Assembly: GCA_051960215.1 (NCBI GenBank)
Contig: JBQCEN010000021.1
Span: 1-23,374, forward strand
DNA from: Pararhizobium_B sp051960215
GTDB lineage: Bacteria; Pseudomonadota; Alphaproteobacteria; Rhizobiales; Rhizobiaceae
Direction of reading: 5' to 3'
DNA: 23,374 nucleotides
Of the stretch, positions 7,563 through 13,966 are shown in pieces. The notes beneath the pieces are model-generated. The model was not told the DNA's origin. It saw nothing but the letters and a program-made list of their open reading frames with translations, and did not search any database. How positions within the stretch are numbered: position 1 is the stretch's first letter; every line of letters starts with the position of its first letter. A program made the position numbers and the translations under genes.

Positions 7563-7615
7563 CTCTTCACGCCTTCCGGGCCGCCGAAGTCGCTTTTCGC
7601 GCTATATGGCGGATT

Positions 7616-8686
7616 TCAGGCGCGATTGCCAGCGGTGGCCCGCGTCTCGGGGATCGCGGCGACCTCGACCGTCTCGCCCGGCTGCAGCGCGCGGAAGCGG
7701 CCCGGCTCGATGTCGTGGGCGGCAAGGGCGCGGGCAAGGGCCTCGGCCGGCTCGGTGATCCCCTCGTTGGTGAGGCGGAAGGTGCCCCAATGGTGGCCGA
7801 CCGCCTGCTCCGCCTTGCAGAGCATCATGCCCTCGACCGCTTCCTCCGGGTTCTGGTGGTTGTCCCTCATGAACCAGCGCGGCTCGTAGGCGCCGATCGG
7901 CAGGATCGCCAGCCGGAAGCCGCCGAAGCGCTCGGCTGCGGCGCGATAGTGGGCGCCGCCGGCAAATGCGGTGTCGCCGACATGGTAGATGTGGCCGTCC
8001 GGCGTCTCGATGACGAAGGAGGCCCACAGCGCCATGCAGCGGTCCCCGACGCCGCGGGCCGACCAATGATGGCTCGGCGTCGCATGGACCCGCACGCCGT
8101 TGCCGACGGCGTGCGAGGCGTCCCAGTCGAGGGTCGTCACGTGCAGTCTCGGATCGGCGGCGTGGAGGAGCGCATCGTTGCCGAGCGGCGTGACGATCAT
8201 CGGATCGTGCGCCGCGCGCAGGCATCTGAGCGTGCCGAGGTCCATGTGGTCGTAGTGGTTGTGGGTGACGAGCACCACGTCGATCGGCGGCAGGTCCGCC
8301 ATGCGGACGCCTGGCGCGTTGACGCGCCGCGGCCCGCCGAGCGCGAAGGGGCTGGCGCGTTCCGACCAGACCGGATCGGTGAGGATATTGAGGCCGGCGG
8401 TCTGGATCAGCAGCGTCGCGTGGCCGACCATGGTGACGCAGATCTCCGAGCCCGCGACCCGCCGGCGCGGGCGCGTCGGGCCGAACGGACTTTCGAAGCG
8501 CTTCGGCCAGGGCGTCTTGCCGCCGCCGAACTGCCAGCGCGCGAGGTCGCGCATGCCGCGCGGGCCGCAGCCGCCGGGGTTGAAGAACAGCGTGCCGTCG
8601 AAATGGTCGCTCTCGGGGCCGCGGTAGTACCGGTTGCCGCCCTTGCCGACGGCCGGCACGACTTCTCCGTCGTCGTCCTCGAACAT
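7616..8686 (-). CDS. MBL-fold metal-dependent hydrolase, NAPE-PLD-like
   Basis: A 356-residue metallo-beta-lactamase-fold protein. Metal-binding residues are evident (numbered from the upstream ATG): HNHYDH at 143-148, PSHHW at 205-209, the GDT at 238-240 and GHHWGTF at 298-304. The THNHYDHMD form, the EPRWFM block and HWGTF...E resemble N-acyl-phosphatidylethanolamine phospholipase D and its bacterial relatives more than lactamases. No signal peptide is seen, so it is probably cytoplasmic. Two adjacent ATGs occur (8689 and 8686); an AGGAGG lies one base before the first and four before the second, so the second is preferred. It is divergent from the marR-type gene across a 132-base promoter region with a 13-bp dyad. 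The substrate is unknown; a phosphodiester or lactone are both possible. Confidence 0.85.
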   Translation of the reverse strand: MFEDDDGEVVPAVGKGGNRYYRGPESDHFDGTLFFNPGGCGPRGMRDLARWQFGGGKTPWPKRFESPFGPTRPRRRVAGSEICVTMVGHATLLIQTAGLNILTDPVWSERASPFALGGPRRVNAPGVRMADLPPIDVVLVTHNHYDHMDLGTLRCLRAAHDPMIVTPLGNDALLHAADPRLHVTTLDWDASHAVGNGVRVHATPSHHWSARGVGDRCMALWASFVIETPDGHIYHVGDTAFAGGAHYRAAAERFGGFRLAILPIGAYEPRWFMRDNHQNPEEAVEGMMLCKAEQAVGHHWGTFRLTNEGITEPAEALARALAAHDIEPGRFRALQPGETVEVAAIPETRATAGNRA

Positions 8687-8783
8687 CATTCCTCCTGCCT
8701 CCCTCGCGAGTTAGCCTCGTCTTCGGCCATCATCCTGACGCGATCGGCGGCGTCCCGCAAGGCAGACCCGTCGTGGCGCGGCA

Positions 8784-8812
8784 TTGTGGTACTGCAACCG
8801 CGTTGCTATTTT
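8784..8812 (+). promoter_or_regulatory. Candidate promoter of the MarR-type gene, predicting a leaderless mRNA
   Basis: TTGTGG (8784-8789) and TATTTT (8807-8812) are separated by exactly 17 bases. A start seven bases after the -10 falls on the A of the ATG at 8819, and no Shine-Dalgarno sequence precedes that ATG. The operator dyad 8794-8806 fills the spacer. Confidence 0.5.
8794..8806. promoter_or_regulatory. Candidate MarR operator, GCAAC-N3-GTTGC
   Basis: A perfect 5-bp dyad around three bases lies between the divergent hydrolase and regulator genes, exactly inside the regulator's -35/-10 spacer. A dimeric winged-helix repressor bound there would block that promoter. A near-identical dyad occurs at 9298-9310. 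Confidence 0.5.
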
Positions 8813-8818
8813 GTGACG

Positions 8819-9298
8819 ATGCAGACGCGATTCGACCGGCAGGAGCGGCTCCACCAGGCGATCAGGCTGATGCGCCGGATCGATCTCGACGCCGCTCGGA
8901 TGCGGCGGAGCCTGCTTGCCGAGACCTCGCTCTCGCCGGCCGACCACAGCGTCCTCGAAGCGCTCGTCGCCGAGGGGGAGATGACCGTGCCGGAGCTCGC
9001 CGCCGCCCTCGGGCTGAAGCGGCAGTTCGTGCAGCGTGTCGTCAGCCGGCTCGCCGCTTCCGGATGTGTGGAGAGGGCCGCCAATCCGGCGCATCGGCGC
9101 TCCTTCCTCTGCCGCGCGAGCGCGAGCGGCAAGGCGTTCGTCGCGACGCTCCACGAACGCGAACTCGCACTCCTCAACCGGCATATCGGCGACATCAACA
9201 TGACCGAGATCATCGTGGCGCTGCGCGTCATCCACCGGATCGCCGACGGTTTCGCGGCGGTCGGCGCCGGTGCGCCGCCGGCCGATACCTCCGTTTGA
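8819..9298 (+). CDS. MarR-family transcriptional regulator
   Basis: A 159-residue winged-helix protein of usual MarR length. The DNA-binding core is at about 42-100: a helix-turn-helix (TVPELAAALGLKRQFVQRVV, 56-75) followed by a wing with NPAHRRSF at 89-96, the counterpart of the common DxRxxR wing. Flanking helices (about 8-35 and 108-150) would make the dimer. The frame is open far upstream, but ATG 8819 gives the normal length and sits where a promoter predicts transcription to begin. MarR proteins usually repress their own and adjacent genes and are released by small aromatic or oxidant ligands. Its neighbours, a hydrolase and a DNA-crosslink glycosylase, hint at response to a reactive compound; that is inference. 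Confidence 0.9.
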   Translation: MQTRFDRQERLHQAIRLMRRIDLDAARMRRSLLAETSLSPADHSVLEALVAEGEMTVPELAAALGLKRQFVQRVVSRLAASGCVERAANPAHRRSFLCRASASGKAFVATLHERELALLNRHIGDINMTEIIVALRVIHRIADGFAAVGAGAPPADTSV

Positions 9299-9325
9299 CA
9301 ACTTCGTTGCCGCTCGGCCTGATTT
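9295..9325 (+). promoter_or_regulatory. Candidate promoter of the glycosylase gene
   Basis: A perfect TTGACA (9295-9300) overlaps the marR-type stop codon. The best -10 matches are weak (TGATTT, 9320-9325, 19-base spacer). The ACAAC-N3-GTTGC dyad overlaps the -35. A second option is TTGGCG (9378-9383) and TAGACT (9402-9407), 18 bases apart, which would predict a start at the ATG itself. Confidence 0.35.
9298..9310. promoter_or_regulatory. Second candidate MarR operator, ACAAC-N3-GTTGC
   Basis: This dyad matches the 8794-8806 dyad at nine of ten half-site bases with the same 3-base spacer. It lies directly after the regulator's stop codon, over a perfect -35 element before the glycosylase gene. 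Confidence 0.4.
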
Positions 9326-9413
9326 TCTTAAGGATGCATTAGGAAATTCCCTCGGATTCGACCGAACGGATTTCGTGTTGGCGGGCATCCGGAGTCTTCG
9401 GTAGACTTCGCCT

Positions 9414-10613
9414 ATGACGGAGATTCCGATCACCAACGAGGCGGCGCGGCGGACCTTCCTCCATCTCCAGGGCCTGGGCGATGCGCCCGGCCGGGCGCTG
9501 ACGCGCGCCGGGCTGCACGACCTGATCCACGACCTCGGCTTCGTCCAGGTCGACAGCATCAATACCGTGGCCCGGGCGCATCATCATATCCTCTTCGCCC
9601 GCCACCAGACCTACCGGCGCAAGCACCTCAGCCACCTCGTCGAGAAGGAGCGGGTGCTTTTCGAGAACTGGACGCACGACGCGTCGATCATCCCGAGCGC
9701 CTTCTTTCCCTACTGGCGCCATCGCTTCGCCCGCGAGAAGGCGCGGCTCCACCAGCGCTGGGAGAAATGGCGCGATCCGGCCTATCGCCGCGAGCTCGAC
9801 ACCGTCCTCGAACGCATCGCCAGGGACGGTCCTGTCATGGCGCGCGATTTCGAGGGGCGGGAGACGCCGTCGACCGGCTGGTGGGACTGGCATCCCTCGA
9901 AGACGGCGCTCGAATACCTCTGGCGCACCGGCGAGCTTGCGATCGCCCGCCGGGACGGCTTCCAGAAGGTCTATGACCTGACGGACCGCGTCGTGCCCGA
10001 CGCCCACCGGCTGAGCAGCGTCGATCACGAGACGTTTGTCGACTGGACCTGCCGCAGCGCGCTCGAGCGGCTCGGCTTCGCGACGCGCGGCGAGATCGCC
10101 GCCTTCTTCGACCTCCTGACGCCGGCGGAGGTGGAAGCGTGGATCGCCGAGAACCGCCGCGACCTCGTGCCGGCGGAGATCGCGTCCGCCGATGGCGGGC
10201 GGCCGCGGCGGGCCTTCGCGCTGCCGGCGGCTCTCGAAGCGCTGGAGCGCGCGCCGCCTCCGCCCGACCGGGTGCGCACGCTGAGCCCGTTCGATCCGGT
10301 GCTGCGCGACCGGGCGCGGGCGGAACGGCTCTTCGGCTTCTCCTACCGCATCGAGGTCTTCGTGCCGGAGGCGAAGCGGCAATACGGTTACTACGTCTTC
10401 CCGATCCTGAGGGGCGACCGGCTCGTCGGCCGCATCGACATGAAGGCCGACCGCGCCCGCGACGCCCTCGTCGTCCGCCGCCTCTGGCCGGAGCGCGGCG
10501 TCCGCCTCTCGCAGACCCTGCTCACAACGCTCGACGCCGAACTCGACCGCATGCGCCGCTTCGCCGGCGTCGGCGCGATCGTCCATGAGAACGGCTGGCT
10601 TGGGGCCGGCTGA
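9414..10613 (+). CDS. YcaQ/AlkX-family winged-helix DNA glycosylase
   Basis: A 399-residue protein of the HTH_42 (YcaQ/AlkZ) family. These glycosylases carry three winged-helix units and remove bulky or cross-linked alkylpurines; E. coli YcaQ (AlkX) unhooks interstrand crosslinks. The Q-hydrophobic-D signature of the YcaQ branch is present as Gln45-Val-Asp47 in FVQVDSIN, followed by VARAHHHILFARH, matching the family's HH-containing strand. Other family marks are WTHDASIIP (85-93), LSPFDPVL (286-293) and GYYVFPILRGDRLVGRIDMK (337-356). There is no good Shine-Dalgarno site before ATG 9414. It lies 115 bases after the MarR-type gene on the same strand, with an operator-like dyad between. Role in repair of crosslinks is inferred from the family. 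Confidence 0.88.
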   Translation: MTEIPITNEAARRTFLHLQGLGDAPGRALTRAGLHDLIHDLGFVQVDSINTVARAHHHILFARHQTYRRKHLSHLVEKERVLFENWTHDASIIPSAFFPYWRHRFAREKARLHQRWEKWRDPAYRRELDTVLERIARDGPVMARDFEGRETPSTGWWDWHPSKTALEYLWRTGELAIARRDGFQKVYDLTDRVVPDAHRLSSVDHETFVDWTCRSALERLGFATRGEIAAFFDLLTPAEVEAWIAENRRDLVPAEIASADGGRPRRAFALPAALEALERAPPPPDRVRTLSPFDPVLRDRARAERLFGFSYRIEVFVPEAKRQYGYYVFPILRGDRLVGRIDMKADRARDALVVRRLWPERGVRLSQTLLTTLDAELDRMRRFAGVGAIVHENGWLGAG

Positions 10614-10644
10614 GGCGGCGGGCGGCTCTGAGTTGCGGCCGACC

Positions 10645-10674
10645 TTGACTTGCAAGGGGCGCATCGGTATGGAC
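10645..10674 (+). promoter_or_regulatory. Candidate promoter for the ffh transcript
   Basis: TTGACT (10645-10650) and TATGGA (10669-10674) are 18 bases apart, about 32 bases after the glycosylase stop. A TATAAA at 10730-10735 lacks a recognisable -35 at the right distance. Transcripts from here would carry a leader of roughly 180 bases. Confidence 0.35.
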
Positions 10675-10752
10675 GCGCATCATTCTGCGACGAGTTCAGT
10701 GCTCGAGCCGCCGACCGGTGCCCGCAAGGTATAAAGAGAGCCCGGAGGTCAA

Positions 10753-10787
10753 CACCCGACAGCGCGTGGCGCCCTCGGGTGCTTTTC
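10753..10787 (+). terminator. Hairpin with T tract in the ffh leader (terminator or attenuator)
   Basis: CACCCGA (10753-10759) pairs with TCGGGTG (10775-10781) and encloses a GCGC/GCGC inner stem with a GTG loop; CTTTTC follows. It may end the upstream gene's transcript. Because a candidate promoter lies before it and ffh 74 bases after it, it could also attenuate ffh. Confidence 0.5.
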
Positions 10788-10860
10788 GGCTTTGCGCCTT
10801 GCATTCGCCGCGCCTCGCGACGACTTTCGGGGCTGGTCCCGGAAGACGGAAGGAAAGCGC

Positions 10861-12441
10861 ATGTTCGAAAACCTCCAGGAACGCCTCGGCTCGATCCTGA
10901 ACGGACTGACGGGTCGCGGCTCGCTCTCCGACAAGGACGTCGCGGCGGCGCTGCGCGAGGTCAGGCGTGCGCTGCTCGAGGCCGACGTCGCGCTCGAGGT
11001 CGTGCGCGACTTCACCGAGCGGGTGCGCGAGAAGGCGGTCGGCGCCGAGATCCTGAAGTCGATCAAGCCCGGCCAGATGGTGGTCAAGATCGTCCACGAC
11101 GAGCTCGTCGCGATGCTCGGCTCGGAGGGCGTCACCATCGACCTCAACGCGCCGGCGCCCGTCGTCGTCATGATGGTCGGCCTGCAGGGCTCGGGCAAGA
11201 CGACGACCACCGGCAAGATCGCCAACCGCCTGACGAAGCGCGACCGGAAGAAGGTCCTGATGGCGTCGCTCGACACGCGCCGGCCGGCTGCCCAGGAGCA
11301 GTTGCGCCAGCTCGGCGAGCAGACGGGCGTCGACACGCTGCCGATCATCGCCGGCCAGTCGCCGACCGATATCGCGAGCCGCGCCGTGCAGGCCGCGCGC
11401 CTCGGCGGCCACGACGTCGTCATCCTCGACACCGCCGGCCGCACCCACATCGACGAGCCGCTGATGGTCGAGATGGCGGAGATCAGGAAGCGGGCGAACC
11501 CGCACGAGATCCTGCTCGTCGCCGACGCGCTGACCGGCCAGGACGCCGTCAACCTCGCGAAGAACTTCGACGAGCGCGTCGGCATCACCGGCCTCGTCTT
11601 GACCCGCATGGACGGCGACGGGCGCGGCGGTGCTGCGCTCTCGATGCGCGCCGTCACCGGCAAGCCGATCAAGCTCATCGGCGTCGGCGAGAAGATGGAC
11701 GCGCTGGAGGAGTTCTATCCGCGGCGCATCGCCGACCGCATCCTCGGCATGGGCGACATCGTCTCGCTCGTCGAGAAGGCGGCCGAGACGATCGACGCGG
11801 AGAAGGCGCAGAAGATCGCCGACCGCATGAAGGCCGGCAAGTTCGACCTCAACGACCTCGCCGACCAGCTCCGCCAGATGCAGAAGATGGGCGGCATGGG
11901 CGGCATCATGGGGATGATGCCCGGCATGGGCAAGATGAAGGACCAGATGGCCGCAGCCGGCCTCGACGACAAGCTATTCGGCCGACAGCTTGCGATCATC
12001 TCCTCGATGACCAAGGCCGAACGCGCCAATCCCGACATCCTCAAGCACTCGCGCAAGAAGCGGATCGCCGCCGGTTCGGGCACGGACGCTTCCGAAATCA
12101 ACAAGCTGCTCAAGATGCACCGCCAGATGGCCGACGTCATGAAGGCGATGGGCGGCAAGGGCAAGAAGGCCGGCATGCTCGGCAAGATGATGGGCGGCAT
12201 GGCGGGCCGGATGGGCGTGCCCGGGCTCGGCGGGATGGGCGGCCTCGGCGGCATGCCGGACCTTTCGAAGATGGACCCGAAGGAGCTCGAAGCGCTGCGC
12301 AAGCAGGCGGAGGCCGCCGGCCTCGGCAAGGGGCTCGGCGGTGGCCTTCCCGGTGGGTTGCCCGGCGGCCTTCCGGGCCTCGGCGCGCGCGGGCTTCCCG
12401 GCCTCGGCGGACTGCCGGGCCTTCCGGGCAAGAAGAAGTGA
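10861..12441 (+). CDS. ffh: Signal recognition particle protein Ffh (SRP54)
   Basis: Ffh binds 4.5S RNA and hydrophobic signal peptides emerging from ribosomes and docks with FtsY. The 526-residue product shows the N domain (about 1-90), the G domain with GLQGSGKTTTTGK (107-119), DTRRPAA, DTAGRTH and TRMDGDGRGG motifs, and a methionine-rich M domain (MQKMGGMGGIMGMMPGMG near 340-357). It is longer than the roughly 450 residues of E. coli Ffh; the excess is a glycine, methionine and leucine-proline rich C-terminal tail ending in KKK. The ATG at 10861 has GGAAGG seven bases upstream and gives the canonical MFENLQERL start. Its partner FtsY is encoded about 5.5 kb away on the other strand. Confidence 0.97.
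   Translation: MFENLQERLGSILNGLTGRGSLSDKDVAAALREVRRALLEADVALEVVRDFTERVREKAVGAEILKSIKPGQMVVKIVHDELVAMLGSEGVTIDLNAPAPVVVMMVGLQGSGKTTTTGKIANRLTKRDRKKVLMASLDTRRPAAQEQLRQLGEQTGVDTLPIIAGQSPTDIASRAVQAARLGGHDVVILDTAGRTHIDEPLMVEMAEIRKRANPHEILLVADALTGQDAVNLAKNFDERVGITGLVLTRMDGDGRGGAALSMRAVTGKPIKLIGVGEKMDALEEFYPRRIADRILGMGDIVSLVEKAAETIDAEKAQKIADRMKAGKFDLNDLADQLRQMQKMGGMGGIMGMMPGMGKMKDQMAAAGLDDKLFGRQLAIISSMTKAERANPDILKHSRKKRIAAGSGTDASEINKLLKMHRQMADVMKAMGGKGKKAGMLGKMMGGMAGRMGVPGLGGMGGLGGMPDLSKMDPKELEALRKQAEAAGLGKGLGGGLPGGLPGGLPGLGARGLPGLGGLPGLPGKKK
12342..12438 (+). repeat. GGLPGGLPG-type low-complexity tail of Ffh
   Basis: The last 30 or so codons of ffh consist of repeated Gly-Gly-Leu-Pro and Gly-Leu-Pro-Gly units before a terminal Lys-Lys-Lys. 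The DNA shows matching short tandem repeats of GGCCTTCCCGG type. It lies beyond the RNA-binding M domain. Confidence 0.7.
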
Positions 12442-12454
12442 GGGGAAAGACGGC

Positions 12455-12760
12455 ATGAACGAAAAGAGCGCGGCCGACCAGCTCGGCGCCCTTCGCCGGT
12501 CGATCGACAACTTCGACGCGGCGCTGATTCACATCCTCGCCGAGCGCTTCCGCTGCACCAAGGCGGTCGGCGTTCTCAAGGCGACGCATGACCTGCCGCC
12601 GGCCGACCCGGCGCGGGAGAAGTACCAGATCGAACGGCTGCGCCGGCTGGCGCGCGAATCCGACCTCGATCCCGATTTCGCCGAGACTTTCCTGAACTTC
12701 GTGATCAAGGAAGTCATCCGGCACCATGAAGCCATCGCCGCCGATATCGGCGGCAAGTGA
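12455..12760 (+). CDS. Chorismate mutase-like protein (AroQ fold)
   Basis: A 101-residue, all-helical protein with the AroQ chorismate mutase pattern: LRRSIDNFDAALIHILAERF (13-32), KAVGVLK (36-42) and DPAREKYQIERL (51-62). These supply the usual arginine, lysine and glutamate residues. AroQ enzymes convert chorismate to prephenate for phenylalanine and tyrosine. At the position of the catalytic C-terminal glutamine of E. coli the sequence reads IRHHE, so that residue seems to be histidine; activity is uncertain. The ATG at 12455 has GAGGGGAAAG upstream and lies 13 bases after ffh. Its place between ffh and rpsP is a recurrent arrangement in Hyphomicrobiales, as far as I recall. Confidence 0.85.
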   Translation: MNEKSAADQLGALRRSIDNFDAALIHILAERFRCTKAVGVLKATHDLPPADPAREKYQIERLRRLARESDLDPDFAETFLNFVIKEVIRHHEAIAADIGGK

Positions 12761-12800
12761 ACCCGGCCGGCCGGGCATCCGGCGGCCACCCCATTCCTGA

Positions 12801-12805
12801 AGGAG
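12801..12805 (+). promoter_or_regulatory. Ribosome-binding site deciding the rpsP start
   Basis: AGGAG is a strong Shine-Dalgarno match. Its spacing is seven bases to the ATC at 12813 and thirteen to the TTG at 12819, which favours ATC. Confidence 0.7.
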
Positions 12806-12812
12806 AAACGAA

Positions 12813-13187
12813 ATCGCATTGAAGATTCGCCTGGCCCGCGCGGGCTCCAAGAAGCGTCCCTATTACCACGTCGTCGTCGCCGACGTTCGCTCGCCCCGCG
12901 ATGGCCGCTTCATCGAGAAGGTCGGCCACTGGAACCCGATGCTGCCGAAGGATGCCGCCGAGCGCGTGGCGCTCAACGAGGAGCGCATCCAGCATTGGCT
13001 GAGCCATGGCGCGGTCGCGACCGACCGCGTGCTGCGCTTCCTCGACCAGGCCGGCATCGCCAAGCGCGACGCCCGCAGCAACCCGAAGAAGGCGGAACCC
13101 GGCAAAAAGGCGCAGGAGCGGCTCGCCGAGCAGCGCCAGCGCGAGGAAGAGGCCAAGGCCGCCGCGGCGGAAGCAGCCGCCGAGTAA
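12813..13187 (+). CDS. rpsP: 30S ribosomal protein S16, apparent ATC start codon
   Basis: S16 is a primary 16S rRNA-binding protein of the 30S body. The product begins KIRLARAGSKKRPYYHVVVAD and contains SPRDGRFIEKVG and WLSHGAVATDRV, all standard S16 blocks. It ends in a charged Ala/Glu/Lys tail, common in alphaproteobacteria. No ATG exists: an in-frame TGA lies at 12798-12800, and the only candidates are ATC at 12813 and TTG at 12819. The ATC gives (M)ALKIRLARAG, the usual alphaproteobacterial N-terminus, and lies seven bases after AGGAG (12801-12805). The TTG lies 13 bases from that site. I chose ATC, giving 124 residues; with TTG it would be 122. A base-call error is the main alternative. 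Confidence 0.9.
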   Translation: MALKIRLARAGSKKRPYYHVVVADVRSPRDGRFIEKVGHWNPMLPKDAAERVALNEERIQHWLSHGAVATDRVLRFLDQAGIAKRDARSNPKKAEPGKKAQERLAEQRQREEEAKAAAAEAAAE

Positions 13188-13210
13188 TCCCTTTTCGGGC
13201 GTCCGGATCG

Positions 13211-13226
13211 CTTGCGGCAGCGCAAG
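13211..13226 (+). other. Perfect hairpin downstream of rpsP
   Basis: CTTGCG (13211-13216) and CGCAAG (13221-13226) form a 6-bp stem with a GCAG loop, 24 bases after the rpsP stop and just before a -35 element. There is no T tract. It may protect the 3' end of the ffh-rpsP message. Confidence 0.4.
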
Positions 13227-13230
13227 AACG

Positions 13231-13258
13231 TTGACTTTGTGGCCCAGGGCCCTAGAAC
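13231..13258 (+). promoter_or_regulatory. Candidate promoter in the rpsP-rimM gap
   Basis: TTGACT (13231-13236) and TAGAAC (13253-13258) are 16 bases apart. The predicted start is near 13265, about 65 bases before a strong terminator and 81 before rimM. Confidence 0.5.
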
Positions 13259-13264
13259 CAGCGA

Positions 13265-13330
13265 ATATCCGCGCGCCCGTCGGCGGGCATCTTTACGAGC
13301 CTTCGCAGCGATGCGGAGGCTTTGTTTTTC
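13265..13330 (+). ncRNA. Candidate small RNA or attenuated leader between rpsP and rimM
   Basis: A predicted transcript of about 65 bases runs from the promoter at 13231-13258 to the terminator at 13298-13330. It would contain hairpin GCCCG-TCGG-CGGGC (13275-13288) and then the terminator hairpin. It could be a free small RNA or an attenuator ahead of rimM-trmD-rplS. I do not recognise a named RNA family in it. Confidence 0.4.
13298..13330 (+). terminator. Strong Rho-independent terminator before rimM
   Basis: AGCCTTCGCA (13298-13307) and TGCGGAGGCT (13312-13321) form a 10-bp stem with one G-T pair and a GCGA (GNRA) loop, followed by TTGTTTTT. It is the best terminator in the window and lies 16 bases before the rimM start. 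Confidence 0.8.
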
Positions 13331-13345
13331 AGTCGAGCCGCTGTC

Positions 13346-13966
13346 ATGGCCAAGAGCGTTCCACAGCCCCTTCAACACCCCATCCTGATGGCAACGATCG
13401 GGGCGGCGCAAGGTCTGCGCGGCGAGGTGCGGGTGACGTCCTACACCGGCGATCCAGCGGCGCTTGGCCACTACGGCCGGCTTCATGGCGCCGATGGCCG
13501 GGTCTTCGAAATCCTCGAGATCCGCTCCGGCAAGTCGATGCTCGTCGTCCGCTTCCGCGGCGTCAACGACCGCACCGCCGCGGAGGCGCTGAAGGGCACG
13601 CAGCTCTTCATCGAGCGCGACAGCCTGCCCGACGACGAGCTCGATGAGGACGAGTTCTTCTACACCGACCTCGAGGGGCTGGAGGCCGTCGACGCCGAGG
13701 GGCGGATCTACGGCATCATCACCGGCATCTACGATTTCGGCGGCGGCGACCTCATCGAACTCACCGAGCCCGGCAAGCGGCCGACGCTGATCCCGTTCTC
13801 GGAGGCCGCGGTGCTCGATATCGACCTCAACGGCCGCCGCATCACCGTCGACCCGGCAGCGGCGGGGCTTCTCGATAATGACCGTGGGGCGGGTCGCGAG
13901 GGGCCCGGCAGCCGGCGCCGGCGGCCGCCGAAGGACGGCGGCGAAAAGAAGGGCGGCCCTGCGTGA
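13346..13966 (+). CDS. rimM: Ribosome maturation factor RimM
   Basis: RimM helps 30S maturation around the 16S rRNA head and binds S19. The 206-residue product has the N-terminal RimM barrel (ILMATIGAAQGLRGEVRVTSYTG split over about 13-35) and a C-terminal PRC-barrel with EFFYTDLEGLEAV, YGIITGIYDFGGGDLIEL and LIPF motifs. The C-terminal tail is unusually basic and Gly/Arg-rich (after about residue 180). The frame opens from a TTG at 13322 inside the terminator, but ATG 13346 gives the normal start; its ribosome-binding site is weak. Its TGA stop overlaps the GTG start of trmD as GTGA, implying translational coupling. Confidence 0.94.
   Translation: MAKSVPQPLQHPILMATIGAAQGLRGEVRVTSYTGDPAALGHYGRLHGADGRVFEILEIRSGKSMLVVRFRGVNDRTAAEALKGTQLFIERDSLPDDELDEDEFFYTDLEGLEAVDAEGRIYGIITGIYDFGGGDLIELTEPGKRPTLIPFSEAAVLDIDLNGRRITVDPAAAGLLDNDRGAGREGPGSRRRRPPKDGGEKKGGPA

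Noticed and set aside
7466..9298. 610-codon frame extending the MarR-type gene upstream
   Set aside because: The first 451 codons are antisense to the hydrolase gene; only the last 159 match MarR, starting at the promoter-predicted ATG.
10832..10855. Resemblance of the ffh leader to the SRP RNA binding segment
   Set aside because: As a 4.5S RNA gene it fails: there is no flanking complementary arm that would close the hairpin. Kept only as a note within the ffh-leader finding.
10650..12458. 602-codon plus-strand frame overlapping ffh
   Set aside because: It is an Arg/Gly/Ala-rich out-of-frame shadow of ffh.
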